Assembly (NCBI RefSeq): GCF_014641635.1
Contig: NZ_BMIC01000006.1
Coordinates: forward strand, 98,573 to 162,572
Origin: Aquaticitalea lipolytica
GTDB lineage: Bacteria; Bacteroidota; Bacteroidia; Flavobacteriales; Flavobacteriaceae
DNA length: 64,000 nt
Direction of reading: 5' to 3'
The notes under the pieces are model-generated. The model did not search any database. It was not told the origin of the DNA and worked only from the letters and a program-made list of their open reading frames with translations. A program made the position numbers and the translations under genes. Within the stretch, counting starts at the first letter, position 1; every line of letters begins with the position of its first letter. Shown here piece by piece: positions 26,093-35,727 of the stretch.

Positions 26093-26100
26093 TAATTTTG
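26093..26100 (+). promoter_or_regulatory. -7 promoter box of gcvP
   Basis: TAATTTTG, matching TAnnTTTG, 25 bases before the gcvP ATG. A TTTTTG at 26061-26066 lies 26 bases upstream, longer than the usual spacing. Confidence 0.5.
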
Positions 26101-26125
26101 CGCCACAAAACACAACTTTATTTTA

Positions 26126-28975
26126 ATGAATACAAATGCTTTCGCACTTCGTCATATTGGTCCTGATGAAAACGACCAAAACCAAATGCTAAAAACAATT
26201 GGTGTTGACAGTTTAGACCAACTTATTTATGAAACAATTCCAGATGATATTCGTTTAAAAAACGGATTGAATTTAGATGAACCAATGACTGAATATGAAT
26301 ACTTAAATCATATTCATGAATTATCAAAGAAAAACAAAGTATTCAAATCATATATCGGTTTAGGGTATCATCCAACCATTGTTCCTGCTGTTATTCAGCG
26401 TAACATTTTAGAAAATCCAGGTTGGTATACAGCATATACTCCTTATCAAGCAGAAATTGCTCAAGGTCGTTTAGAAGCATTATTAAATTTCCAAACTATG
26501 GTTACAGACCTAACAGGAATGGAAATTGCCAATGCATCACTTTTAGACGAAAGTACTGCTGCTGCAGAAGCTATGAGCTTATTATTTGCTGTTAGAGAAA
26601 GAGATCAGAAGAAAAATAATGTCAATAAATTTTTTGTATCTGATGCTATTTTACCTCAAACCTTATCTCTTTTACAAACTAGAGCAAATCCAATAGGAGT
26701 TGAATTAGTTGTTGGAAGCGAAGACACTTTTGATTTTTCATCAGAATTTTTTGGAGCAATACTTCAATATCCTGGTAAAGACGGATTAGTAAGTGATATA
26801 AAATCATTCATTAAGAAAGCTAATGACAATCAAATAAAAGTTGCAGTTGCTGCAGATATATTAAGCTTAGTAAAATTAGAAGCTCCTGGTAAATTTGGAG
26901 CTGATGTGGTTGTAGGTACTACACAACGTTTTGGAATCCCGATGGGTTATGGAGGACCACATGCAGCCTATTTTGCTACTAAAGAAACTTACAAGCGTGA
27001 TATTCCTGGTCGTATTATTGGTGTTACTAAAGACATGAATGGTAACAGAGCTTTACGTATGGCATTACAAACTCGTGAACAACATATAAAACGAGATAAA
27101 GCGACTTCAAACATCTGTACTGCACAAGTGTTATTAGCTGTAATGGCTGGTATGTATGCAGTATATCATGGACCAAAAGGACTTCAATTTATTGCTGATA
27201 AAGTTCATCAAACTGCATCTAGTGTTGCAAAAGCATTAAGTCAATTAGGATACAAGCAGACAAATGCTTCATTTTTTGACACATTAAAAGTTGAAGCTAA
27301 TGCTGAGAAAATAAAACAGATAGCTGAAAGCCACGAAGTCAATTTCTATTATCCAAATGCAGATACTGTAACAATTTCAATCAACCAAACGACATCTTTA
27401 AAAGATGCCAATGAAATTGTAGCAATTTTTGCAAAAGCAGCTCAAAAAAACACAGTTAATATTTCTTCATTAGAAGAAACAACTCAAATAGCTCAATCAT
27501 TACAACGTCAATCAGAATTTTTAACGCTTGATGTGTTTAATAAACATCATTCTGAAACTGAATTAATGCGTTACATAAAAATGCTGGAGCGTAAAGATTT
27601 ATCTTTAAATCACTCAATGATTTCATTAGGCTCATGTACAATGAAACTTAATGCAGCTGCGGAAATGTTACCATTAAGTTGGTCAAATTGGGGAACAATG
27701 CATCCTTTTTGTCCAATTGAGCAAGCTGAAGGTTATCAAATTGTATTAAAAAAATTAGAAGACCAATTAACTGAAATTACTGGTTTTGCTGCCACATCTT
27801 TACAACCAAACTCTGGAGCTCAAGGTGAGTATGCTGGTTTAATGGTTATAAAGGCGTATCATGAATCACGTGGTGATCATCATAGAGATATTTGCTTAAT
27901 TCCTTCGTCTGCTCACGGAACAAATCCTGCGAGTGCTGTTATGGCTGGAATGAAAGTTGTAGTAACTAAATCTACCGAAGAAGGAAATATTGATGTTGAC
28001 GATTTACGCGAAAAAGCACTATTACATAAAGATAATTTATCATGCTTAATGGTAACATATCCTTCAACTCATGGTGTTTACGAATCTGCCATTAGAGAAA
28101 TTACTCAAATAATCCATGATAATGGTGGACAAGTATATATGGATGGTGCTAATATGAATGCTCAAGTAGGACTTACAAATCCTGGAAATATTGGAGCTGA
28201 TGTTTGTCACCTTAACCTTCATAAAACCTTTGCTATTCCTCATGGAGGTGGTGGACCAGGTGTTGGACCAATTTGTGTTGCAAAACAATTAGTACCATTT
28301 TTACCAGGAAATCCTGTTATAAAAACAGGCGGAAATCAAGCCATAACTGCTATCTCTGCTGCACCTTTTGGTTCTGCTTTAGCATGTTTAATTTCTTATG
28401 GTTATATCACAATGTTAGGTGCTGAAGGCTTAACACAAGCGACTAAAGTGGCAATATTAAATGCAAACTATATAAAACAACGCTTACAAGGTCAGTTCGA
28501 TACGTTGTATTCAGGTGAAAGAGGTCGTGCTGCTCACGAAATGATTGTAGATTGTCGTCCTTTTAAAGAAAACGGTATTGAAGTAACTGACATTGCTAAA
28601 CGTTTAATGGATTATGGTTTCCATGCTCCTACAGTTTCTTTTCCAGTTGCTGGAACTTTAATGATAGAGCCAACAGAAAGCGAAAGTATGGAAGAAATGG
28701 ATCGTTTTTGTGATGCTATGCTTTCTATTAGAAAAGAAATTGATAATGCATCAAAAGACGAAGACAATAATGTTCTTAAAAATGCACCTCACACATTAGC
28801 AATGTTAACTGCAAATGATTGGAATTTTCCTTACACTCGTGAGGCTGCTGCATATCCTTTAAGCTATGTTCAAGATAATAAATTTTGGCCATCTGTAAGA
28901 CGTGTTGATGATGCTTATGGTGACAGAAATTTAATCTGTACTTGTGCTCCAATTGAAGAATATATGGACGCTTAA
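26126..28975 (+). CDS. gcvP: Glycine dehydrogenase (decarboxylating), P protein
   Basis: A 949-residue single-chain P protein, so the two halves that are separate genes in some phyla are fused here. The opening F-A-L-R-H-I-G-P is typical; the pyridoxal phosphate lysine is Lys700 in [16 protein letters not shown]. It decarboxylates glycine and passes the aminomethyl group to lipoyl-GcvH. The T and H protein genes are not in the window. No glycine riboswitch is apparent in the short leader. A strong terminator follows. Confidence 0.97.
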   Translation: MNTNAFALRHIGPDENDQNQMLKTIGVDSLDQLIYETIPDDIRLKNGLNLDEPMTEYEYLNHIHELSKKNKVFKSYIGLGYHPTIVPAVIQRNILENPGWYTAYTPYQAEIAQGRLEALLNFQTMVTDLTGMEIANASLLDESTAAAEAMSLLFAVRERDQKKNNVNKFFVSDAILPQTLSLLQTRANPIGVELVVGSEDTFDFSSEFFGAILQYPGKDGLVSDIKSFIKKANDNQIKVAVAADILSLVKLEAPGKFGADVVVGTTQRFGIPMGYGGPHAAYFATKETYKRDIPGRIIGVTKDMNGNRALRMALQTREQHIKRDKATSNICTAQVLLAVMAGMYAVYHGPKGLQFIADKVHQTASSVAKALSQLGYKQTNASFFDTLKVEANAEKIKQIAESHEVNFYYPNADTVTISINQTTSLKDANEIVAIFAKAAQKNTVNISSLEETTQIAQSLQRQSEFLTLDVFNKHHSETELMRYIKMLERKDLSLNHSMISLGSCTMKLNAAAEMLPLSWSNWGTMHPFCPIEQAEGYQIVLKKLEDQLTEITGFAATSLQPNSGAQGEYAGLMVIKAYHESRGDHHRDICLIPSSAHGTNPASAVMAGMKVVVTKSTEEGNIDVDDLREKALLHKDNLSCLMVTYPSTHGVYESAIREITQIIHDNGGQVYMDGANMNAQVGLTNPGNIGADVCHLNLHKTFAIPHGGGGPGVGPICVAKQLVPFLPGNPVIKTGGNQAITAISAAPFGSALACLISYGYITMLGAEGLTQATKVAILNANYIKQRLQGQFDTLYSGERGRAAHEMIVDCRPFKENGIEVTDIAKRLMDYGFHAPTVSFPVAGTLMIEPTESESMEEMDRFCDAMLSIRKEIDNASKDEDNNVLKNAPHTLAMLTANDWNFPYTREAAAYPLSYVQDNKFWPSVRRVDDAYGDRNLICTCAPIEEYMDA

Positions 28976-29000
28976 TTCCAGACTAGAATAAATTTTTGAT

Positions 29001-29039
29001 AAAAGCCTTCTTTTTATGTTTTAAAAAGAAGGCTTTTTT
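29001..29039 (+). terminator. Terminator of gcvP
   Basis: A perfect 16-bp stem (AAAAGCCTTCTTTTTA and its complement) with a 5-base loop, ending in T6. Confidence 0.95.
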
Positions 29040-29166
29040 ATTGCATTTTGATTAATTTAAAAGAGATTTTTTAACAATTTGATAATATTAAGCAAATAGT
29101 CTTCAAAATCAACATAATCAAAACGAATATTAAGTATTTTAGAGAATCGAATTAAATTTAATAGCA

Positions 29167-30225
29167 ATGGCAATCAAAATCACAGGGACTGGAAGTTACA
29201 TTCCTACTAGTATAGAAAAAAACGAGAATTTTCATCAACATCAATTCTTAAACACTGATGGTTCAACGCTTACACATCCTAATGAAGTGATTATTCAAAA
29301 GTTTAAGGCGATTACTGGAATTGATGAAAGAAGATATGCTTATGACCATCTAACCTCATCAGATTTAGGCTTTTTTGCGGCCGAAAAGGCAATAGAAGAT
29401 GCAAACATAAATCGTGAAGAGTTAGATTATATTATTGTAGCTCATAATTTTGGCGATGTAAAACATAATACTATCCAGAGTGATATTTTACCTTGTTTAG
29501 CGTCACGTATTAAACACAGTTTACGTATTAAAAACCCAAAATGTGTTGCTTACGATATTTTGTTTGGCTGTCCTGGTTGGGTTGAAGGCGTTATACAAGC
29601 AAATGCTTTTATAAAAGCTGGACTTGCCAAAAAATGTTTAGTTATTGGTACAGAAACTTTATCTAGAGTTGTCGACAAGCATGATAGAGACTCAATGATT
29701 TATAGTGATGGTGCTGGCGCAACAATTGTTGAAGCAACTGATGGTGATGGAGGAATTTTAGCTCATGAAACTGCAAGTTTTACTTATGATGAAGCTTATT
29801 ATTTGTTTTTCGGAAACTCTAATAATAAAGAATTGTGTCCAGATACACGATACATAAAAATGGATGGTCGTAAAATTTACGAATTTGCTTTAAGCAATGT
29901 ACCTCTAGCAATGAAAGATTGTCTTGATAAAAGTGGTGTAAACATAAAAGACATTAAAAAAATATTCATTCATCAAGCTAATGAAAAAATGGATGAAGCT
30001 ATTTTAAAACGATTCTACAAATTATATGATGAAGAAATACCAGAAGGCATAATGCCTATGAGTATTCAAGAATTAGGTAATAGTTCGGTTGCTACAATTC
30101 CTACTTTATATGATTTAGTTATAAATGATAAAATTAAAGATCAGCATGTAAACAAAGGCGACGTCGTTATGTTTGCAAGTGTAGGTGCTGGTATGCATAT
30201 CAATGCTATTGTTTATAAATATTAA
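29167..30225 (+). CDS. Beta-ketoacyl-ACP synthase III family protein (FabH-like)
   Basis: A 352-residue thiolase-fold enzyme with the complete catalytic triad: Cys135 in L-F-G-C-P-G-W, His269 in I-H-Q-A-N and Asn305 in L-G-N-S-S. The opening G-T-G-S-Y-I-P and the D-G-A-G-A-T-I-V loop are also typical. It is longer than housekeeping FabH (about 320-335), with an insertion between residues 20 and 50 (F-H-Q-H-Q-F-L-N-T-D-G), and lies away from fatty-acid genes. The next gene overlaps its stop by one base and a glycosyltransferase follows, so it probably condenses a starter acyl group for a specialised lipid or polyketide. The product is unknown. Confidence 0.88.
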   Translation: MAIKITGTGSYIPTSIEKNENFHQHQFLNTDGSTLTHPNEVIIQKFKAITGIDERRYAYDHLTSSDLGFFAAEKAIEDANINREELDYIIVAHNFGDVKHNTIQSDILPCLASRIKHSLRIKNPKCVAYDILFGCPGWVEGVIQANAFIKAGLAKKCLVIGTETLSRVVDKHDRDSMIYSDGAGATIVEATDGDGGILAHETASFTYDEAYYLFFGNSNNKELCPDTRYIKMDGRKIYEFALSNVPLAMKDCLDKSGVNIKDIKKIFIHQANEKMDEAILKRFYKLYDEEIPEGIMPMSIQELGNSSVATIPTLYDLVINDKIKDQHVNKGDVVMFASVGAGMHINAIVYKY

Positions 30226-30749
30226 TGATGTACGAAGGCACTTACCCAAACAAACGCTATAAAAAAACAATTGAATTTTTAAAAAAGCATGTTTCTGAAA
30301 ATGCTTCTATTTTAGATTTAGGTGTCTCTAATCCTTTTTCTGAAATTATGAAGCAACAAGGTTATGCTGTTGAGAATACTAAAGGTGAAGATTTAGATAT
30401 TGACACAAGTTCAATTTCTAATTCTAATACAGAAGTCGTAACAGCGTTTGAAATTTTTGAACACCTACTCTCTCCGTTTACAGTTTTAAAATCAATTAAA
30501 TCTGATAAGCTAGTAGCTAGTGTACCTTTAAAATTATGGTTTTCTTCGGCTTACAGAAGCAAAACTGATATGCGAGACAGACATTATCATGAGTTTGAAG
30601 ATTGGCAATTTGATTGGCTTCTTGAAAAAGCAGGTTGGAAAATTAAAGCTCGAGAAAAATGGACCAATCCAACAAAAAAAATAGGTGTCAGACCAATTTT
30701 ACGATGGTTTACTCCAAGATATTATATAGTATATGCCGAAAGAGTTTAA
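30225..30749 (+). CDS. Class I SAM-dependent methyltransferase-like protein
   Basis: A 174-residue protein. Motif I is present as S-I-L-D-L-G-V-S-N-P-F, with Glu/Asp following (K-G-E-D-L-D-I-D), and F-E-I-F-E-H-L acts as the post-motif helix often seen in Methyltransf_11/23 proteins. The usual G-x-G-x-G is partly replaced (L-G-V-S-N), so cofactor binding is probable but not certain. The start overlaps the ketosynthase stop (TAATG); a second in-frame ATG follows at once. Cotranscribed with the ketosynthase. Confidence 0.75.
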   Translation: MMYEGTYPNKRYKKTIEFLKKHVSENASILDLGVSNPFSEIMKQQGYAVENTKGEDLDIDTSSISNSNTEVVTAFEIFEHLLSPFTVLKSIKSDKLVASVPLKLWFSSAYRSKTDMRDRHYHEFEDWQFDWLLEKAGWKIKAREKWTNPTKKIGVRPILRWFTPRYYIVYAERV

Positions 30750-30773
30750 CTTTGAAGTTTTAAAGTTTCAATT

Positions 30774-31622
30774 TTGAATTTCTACATCATCATTCCTGCA
30801 CATAACGAACAAGATTCTATTGGTCAAACTCTAGAGTCGTTGGCAAATCAATCATTATTGCCCAAAAAAGTTGTTGTCGTTAATGATAATTCTACAGACA
30901 AAACAAAAACCATTATTGAAGACTTTTCAAAAAAATATACGTGGGTAACACTTGTAAACAATGTGTCTTCAAATGAGCATTTACCAGGTTCAAAAATAAT
31001 TAATGCCTTTTATAAAGGCTACGAAACTTTAGATGATAGCTTTGATGTGATTTGTAAGTTTGATGCCGATTTAATTTTTCCTTCAAATTATTTAGAACAA
31101 CTTTCAAAACATTACAACTCTAATCCAAAACTAGGAATGGCAAGTGGCTTTTGCTATATACAAAACAATGGTGATTGGGTTTTAGAAAATTTAACTCGAA
31201 AAGATCATATTCGTGGTGCTTTAAAATCTTATCGAAAAGATTGCTTTCTTCAAATAGACAAACTAAAACCTTCAATGGGTTGGGATACTGTTGACGAATT
31301 ATTAGCTAAATTTTATGGTTGGAATATTTTAACTGACGAAACGCTACATGTTAAACACCTAAAACCAACAGGCATAAGTTATAATAAAGCCTCAAAATAT
31401 CTTCAAGGTGAAGCGATGTACAAAATGCGTTATGGATTTACAATCACACTTATTTCTGCTTTAAAATTGGCCTATAAAAAAGGTAGCTTTAGCTTATTTA
31501 AAGATTATATGACTGGTTTTTTTAAAGCAAAACAGAATAAGCTTGAGTTTTTAGTTACAAAAGAACAAGGTCTATTTATTAGACAACTTCGCTGGAAAGG
31601 TATGCTAAATAAATTTAGTTAA
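30774..31622 (+). CDS. Glycosyltransferase family 2 protein
   Basis: A 282-residue GT-A enzyme. Features: Y-I-I-I-P-A-H-N-E-Q-D-S-I at the start, V-V-V-N-D-N-S-T-D at residue 35, the metal-binding D-A-D in F-D-A-D-L-I-F near residue 98, and G-W-D-T-V-D-E acceptor-side motif near residue 172. The start is the TTG; a stop lies seven codons upstream and no ATG precedes the first motif. No membrane helix, so it is cytoplasmic or peripheral. Third gene of the ketosynthase-methyltransferase set; its end overlaps the convergent nuclease gene by 8 bases. Confidence 0.85.
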   Translation: MNFYIIIPAHNEQDSIGQTLESLANQSLLPKKVVVVNDNSTDKTKTIIEDFSKKYTWVTLVNNVSSNEHLPGSKIINAFYKGYETLDDSFDVICKFDADLIFPSNYLEQLSKHYNSNPKLGMASGFCYIQNNGDWVLENLTRKDHIRGALKSYRKDCFLQIDKLKPSMGWDTVDELLAKFYGWNILTDETLHVKHLKPTGISYNKASKYLQGEAMYKMRYGFTITLISALKLAYKKGSFSLFKDYMTGFFKAKQNKLEFLVTKEQGLFIRQLRWKGMLNKFS

Positions 31623-32424
31623 AACTCCAACCTTTATAATCGCTTTTAGATTCTAAATCGTTTTCAATTGCGTCATCTAATTCAGGGAAGAAATCTATTC
31701 CTGTTAATTTTTCAATTGAATCGACACTTACTACAAACTTATATAATGGCAAGTCAGATGGTTTATGAGGCATTAAAAATGCAACCATTTTAGTACTACC
31801 ATTATTGTTATCTAAAATAATTTTATAAAAAGCATTAGGTACAGCTACGTGTTCTTCTCCTATTGTTTTTAAATCGCCTTTTAAAACACCACCTGTAACT
31901 ACAAAAACGCCATCATACTTGCTTGCCCAATAGCGTACTTTTTGTTCTAAAGTATTCCAAATACCTGAATTGAAGTCGTGGTCTTGCGGACTTATATTAC
32001 TTGTTAAAAACGTTTCATCATGAGCTGCTTGACTATACTTTTTATCTCCAGCAGGACACAAATGCCCTCTATCGTAACCTGAATTTTTATAGTTTCTCCA
32101 ACTTGCAGCTCCTGTTTTTACAGCTTTATCAATTTCAAAATAAGGACGTTTAAAATTAGAGTTCGATAAATGAGATTTCTTCAATTCGTAAGCTACCCAT
32201 TCTGCCTGCTCATGTGGTTCGCTATAAGACAATGAGTATCCTTCATGATGAATAACTTGCCCTGTAGTTGACGTTGGTAAAAAAAATTCGTTAGTATTAG
32301 TTTTTACTTGTTCGCCTTTTTCAACAATTACTGCAACCTCTTTTTCTTTTAAAAAGTGCTCATAGCCATAGACTCCTAAAACAATGAGGACAACAATAAT
32401 TGAGTATATACTTTTTTTATTCAA
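31615..32424 (-). CDS. DNA/RNA non-specific endonuclease (NUC1 type), membrane-anchored or secreted
   Basis: A 269-residue protein with one N-terminal hydrophobic helix (S-I-Y-S-I-I-V-V-L-I-V-L-G-V-Y). The catalytic motif is Y-D-R-G-H-L-C-P-A-G-D with His121, and F-L-T-S-N-I-S-P-Q-D follows with the metal-binding Asn/Asp region, both as in Serratia nuclease and NUC1. It would degrade DNA and RNA outside the cytoplasm. It starts one base after the pafA gene stop, forming a two-gene unit with a phosphatase. Confidence 0.9.
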   Translation of the reverse strand: MNKKSIYSIIVVLIVLGVYGYEHFLKEKEVAVIVEKGEQVKTNTNEFFLPTSTTGQVIHHEGYSLSYSEPHEQAEWVAYELKKSHLSNSNFKRPYFEIDKAVKTGAASWRNYKNSGYDRGHLCPAGDKKYSQAAHDETFLTSNISPQDHDFNSGIWNTLEQKVRYWASKYDGVFVVTGGVLKGDLKTIGEEHVAVPNAFYKIILDNNNGSTKMVAFLMPHKPSDLPLYKFVVSVDSIEKLTGIDFFPELDDAIENDLESKSDYKGWSFN

Positions 32425-32425
32425 A

Positions 32426-34108
32426 TTAATCTAATACAAAATCTAATGGTTGACCAATAGCTCCATTTGGAAAGCTAATTCCTAATAATGCAGAAATAGT
32501 TGGAGCGATATCAGTAATTTCAGTTTTTTGTAAAGTTTCTCCTTTTCTAATTCCTTTTCCAAAAAATAATAATGGAACATGAGTGTCGTAATTTTGTGCA
32601 GTACCATGGTCTGTTCCTAATCTATTCCATGGTGTATCTTTAAGAACATAAGGTTCAAACACAAATAAGATGTCACCAGAACGCTTTTGATTGTGTCCGT
32701 TTGCTAATAACGTTTCCAAAACACCTGAATTATTTTCAAATTGATTAATAGCAGATGTGACATAAACTTTATCAATTAAATCATAATTTAATAATTTTTT
32801 TGCTAGCTCAATTTTTATAGCTTGTAAATCCAGTTGCTTTTCTTCAAATAATTGATAGTCAAAAAACAATTGATTATTAATTCTGCTAACAATACCCTTT
32901 GTAATTCCATATTTAGTTTTTAAATAGTCATTCAACTCATTTTGCATTTTACTTTCATCAAAAAATCCAGAAGGTATTTTTACAGATTTCATATATTCTA
33001 ATGCATCTGGAGCAGCATGATCAGCTGTTAAAAATACGGTGTAATTACCTGCTCCTACTTTCGCATCGAGAGCTTTAAATAATCTTTCTAATTCTAAATC
33101 TAAACGCAAGTAGGTATCTTCAACTTCTTTTGAGTTAGGTCCAAAAATATGACCAACTTTATCTGGACTAGAATAGCTAATTGTTAAAACATCAGTAAAA
33201 TCATCTTGCCCTAATTGTTCACCATCTATAGCTGCTAAAACAAAGTCTGTAGTTAAATCGTTACCAAAAGCTGATTCGGCAATAATTTTAAAATTATCAT
33301 TCTTGTCTTTTAAACTTTGTAAATCATAAGGAAATGTAGCCGTTTCTTTTCCTTTAAAAATTTCTTCAAATGAATTTAAATCACTTCCACTTTCAGTGTA
33401 TGTATTAATATCATAAAGTGTATTCCATACTTTAAAATAAGACTCAGTAATATCTGAGCTATTAAAATCTTTTACCCATTTAGGCAAATCGTTCATGTAA
33501 AATGTACTTGTTATCCAATTGCCACTTCCATTATTCTCGAAATCGAACCAATAAGCTGCATTAGCTGTATGACCAGCAGGTAAAGTTGCACCTCTATCTT
33601 TAATTGAAATACCTATTGTTTTACCTCTCATTTGAGTAAATAATCTGTTCTCATCTCCAAATGTAGTTGATAGCATTCTACTTGGAGACATTTGTCCTGC
33701 ATCGCTAGTAGTCCCAACTGAAGCGTAGTTATTATCTTCTGCACAATACACTTGCTTTTTTAATGTCTTATCATACCAATCATTACCAATTATACCATGA
33801 TATTTTGGAGTTGTTCCAGTAAAAATTGACGCATGGCCTGGACCAGTTTTAGTTGGCACATAATTAAAATGATTGTTTTTGCAATTAAAACCTTCATTTA
33901 TCATACGTTTAAATCCACCTTCACCATATTTGCTATAAAAGCGTGTTAAATAATCGTATCGCATTTGGTCTACAACAATACCTACAACCAATTTTGGCTG
34001 TGTGTTTATATTAGTAGAATTAGTGTTTGAAGAAGTAGCAACCTCTTGTTGAGCCTTGCATGATAACACTAAAATAAATAAAACTAAAATTGAAAAAAAC
34101 TGCTTCAT
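32426..34108 (-). CDS. pafA: PafA-type alkaline phosphatase lipoprotein
   Basis: A 560-residue alkaline phosphatase superfamily enzyme with a lipoprotein-type leader (L-F-I-L-V-L-S-C, Cys17). The metal/nucleophile region reads G-I-V-V-D-Q-M-R-Y-D-Y-L at residues 43-54 and T-K-T-G-P-G-H-A-S with Thr88 as the likely nucleophile; later D-H-A-A and D-H-G-T-A supply other zinc ligands. This is the Thr-type phosphate monoesterase known as PafA in Flavobacteria, active on many phosphate esters and insensitive to phosphate. Upstream of the nuclease gene by one base. No Pho-box-like site was identified. Confidence 0.9.
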   Translation of the reverse strand: MKQFFSILVLFILVLSCKAQQEVATSSNTNSTNINTQPKLVVGIVVDQMRYDYLTRFYSKYGEGGFKRMINEGFNCKNNHFNYVPTKTGPGHASIFTGTTPKYHGIIGNDWYDKTLKKQVYCAEDNNYASVGTTSDAGQMSPSRMLSTTFGDENRLFTQMRGKTIGISIKDRGATLPAGHTANAAYWFDFENNGSGNWITSTFYMNDLPKWVKDFNSSDITESYFKVWNTLYDINTYTESGSDLNSFEEIFKGKETATFPYDLQSLKDKNDNFKIIAESAFGNDLTTDFVLAAIDGEQLGQDDFTDVLTISYSSPDKVGHIFGPNSKEVEDTYLRLDLELERLFKALDAKVGAGNYTVFLTADHAAPDALEYMKSVKIPSGFFDESKMQNELNDYLKTKYGITKGIVSRINNQLFFDYQLFEEKQLDLQAIKIELAKKLLNYDLIDKVYVTSAINQFENNSGVLETLLANGHNQKRSGDILFVFEPYVLKDTPWNRLGTDHGTAQNYDTHVPLLFFGKGIRKGETLQKTEITDIAPTISALLGISFPNGAIGQPLDFVLD

Positions 34109-34221
34109 TAATGTAGATTATAATTGAAAACACAAAAATACAGCTTTTAAAAGAATCATAATTTTAAATTTGGGTTAAAAACGTGTTAGTTTTTTTTACT
34201 TTAGCAGTTACAAAATTTACT

Positions 34222-34959
34222 ATGTCGTATCTACATAATATTGGTGCTTATTTTTTAATGATTAAAGAAATGTTTCGCAAGCCTACTAAATGGTCTGTGA
34301 TGCGTGGTTTAATTTTTAAAGATATTGATGATTTGGTTATTGGCTCACTGGGTATTGTGGCTTTTATATCTTTTTTCGTTGGTGGTGTTGTTACCATACA
34401 AACCGCATTAAACATTAGCAACCCTTTAATTCCAAAATACTTAGTTGGTTTTGCAACTAGGCAATCGGTTATTTTAGAGTTTGCTCCTACCTTTATTTCA
34501 ATTATTATGGCTGGTAAAGTAGGTTCATTTATAACCTCTAGTATAGGCACAATGCGTGTAACAGAACAAATTGATGCTTTAGAAGTTATGGGAATTAACG
34601 CCATTAACTATTTAGTATTTCCTAAGTTTATTGCCATGATGTTGTATCCTTTTGTGATTTCAATCGCTATGTTTTTAGGAATTATTGGCGGAATGGCAGC
34701 TTGTGTTTATGGAGGATTTAGTACTCTTGATGATTATATAACTGGTGTGCAAATGGATTTTATTCCGTTTCATATGACTTATGCATTTATAAAAACTTTT
34801 GTATTTGCCTTTTTATTAGCAACCATTCCTTCTTTTTATGGCTATTATATGAAAGGTGGAGCACTTGAGGTTGGTAAAGCTAGTACAACAGCGTTTGTTT
34901 GGACAAGTGTAATGATTATCTTATTAAATTATGTATTAACTCAAATGTTGTTAAGCTAA
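34222..34959 (+). CDS. mlaE: MlaE-family ABC permease
   Basis: A 245-residue membrane protein with about five to six helices, starting at the ATG of M-S-Y-L-H-N-I-G. The MlaE hallmarks G-G-V-V-T-I-Q-T-A and the cytoplasmic V-T-E-Q-I-D-A-L-E-V-M-G motif (EQ loop) are present, as is V-G-K-A-S-T-T-A near the end. With MlaF it would move phospholipid between the membranes. The next gene overlaps its stop by one base. No MlaD or MlaB gene is adjacent. Confidence 0.92.
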   Translation: MSYLHNIGAYFLMIKEMFRKPTKWSVMRGLIFKDIDDLVIGSLGIVAFISFFVGGVVTIQTALNISNPLIPKYLVGFATRQSVILEFAPTFISIIMAGKVGSFITSSIGTMRVTEQIDALEVMGINAINYLVFPKFIAMMLYPFVISIAMFLGIIGGMAACVYGGFSTLDDYITGVQMDFIPFHMTYAFIKTFVFAFLLATIPSFYGYYMKGGALEVGKASTTAFVWTSVMIILLNYVLTQMLLS

Positions 34960-35726
34960 TGGTAGAAGTAAAAGAAATACATAAATCGTTTGGTGATATT
35001 AAAGTTTTAAAAGGTATTAGTACAACTTTTGAAAAAGGAAAAACTAATCTTATAATTGGGCAAAGTGGCTCTGGTAAAACAGTATTTTTAAAATGTTTAT
35101 TAGGATTATTTACACCAGAACAAGGCACTATTTCTTATGATGGAAAAGTGTATTCAGAATTATCTGCAGACGATAAACGTGAACTAAGAGCCGAAATGGG
35201 AATGGTTTTTCAAGGTAGCGCACTATTTGATTCTATGACAATTGCCGAAAACGTAATGTTTCCTTTACGTATGTTTACAAAGCAAAGCAAAAGTGAAATG
35301 GAAGACCGAGTAGACTTTGTATTAAAGCGTGTTAACCTAGCCGATGCTCATAAAAAAAAGCCTAGTGAAGCTTCTGGTGGAATGCAAAAACGTGTTGCTA
35401 TAGCTAGAGCAATTGTAAACAACCCTAAATATTTGTTTTGTGACGAGCCAAACTCTGGTTTAGATCCAAAAACTGCTATTGTTATCGATAATCTTATTCA
35501 GGAAATTACTCAAGAATATAATATCACGACAATGATTAATTCGCACGATATGAATTCGGTTATGGAAATTGGTCAGAAAATTGTGTTTTTAAAAGATGGT
35601 TTAAAAGCTTGGGAAGGCAGCAATGAAACGATCTTTAAAACAGATAACGAAACAGTAACAGACTTTGTGTACTCTTCAGAATTAATGAAAAAAGTACGCC
35701 AAATGTATCTTGAAGAAAAGCAGTAA
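34959..35726 (+). CDS. mlaF: MlaF-type ABC ATPase
   Basis: A 255-residue ATPase beginning at the ATG that overlaps the mlaE stop (TAATG). Walker A is G-Q-S-G-S-G-K-T near residue 36, the signature reads A-S-G-G-M-Q-K-R and Walker B L-F-C-D-E-P-N-S-G-L-D-P, all intact; the A-S-G-G-M form is typical of MlaF. It energises the MlaE permease for lipid transport. It converges on the DUF389 gene with a one-base gap; no terminator is seen. Confidence 0.93.
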   Translation: MVEVKEIHKSFGDIKVLKGISTTFEKGKTNLIIGQSGSGKTVFLKCLLGLFTPEQGTISYDGKVYSELSADDKRELRAEMGMVFQGSALFDSMTIAENVMFPLRMFTKQSKSEMEDRVDFVLKRVNLADAHKKKPSEASGGMQKRVAIARAIVNNPKYLFCDEPNSGLDPKTAIVIDNLIQEITQEYNITTMINSHDMNSVMEIGQKIVFLKDGLKAWEGSNETIFKTDNETVTDFVYSSELMKKVRQMYLEEKQ

Positions 35727-35727
35727 A

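Noticed and set aside
26101..26125. Glycine riboswitch upstream of gcvP
   Set aside because: The predicted leader is about 19 bases, far too short for a riboswitch.
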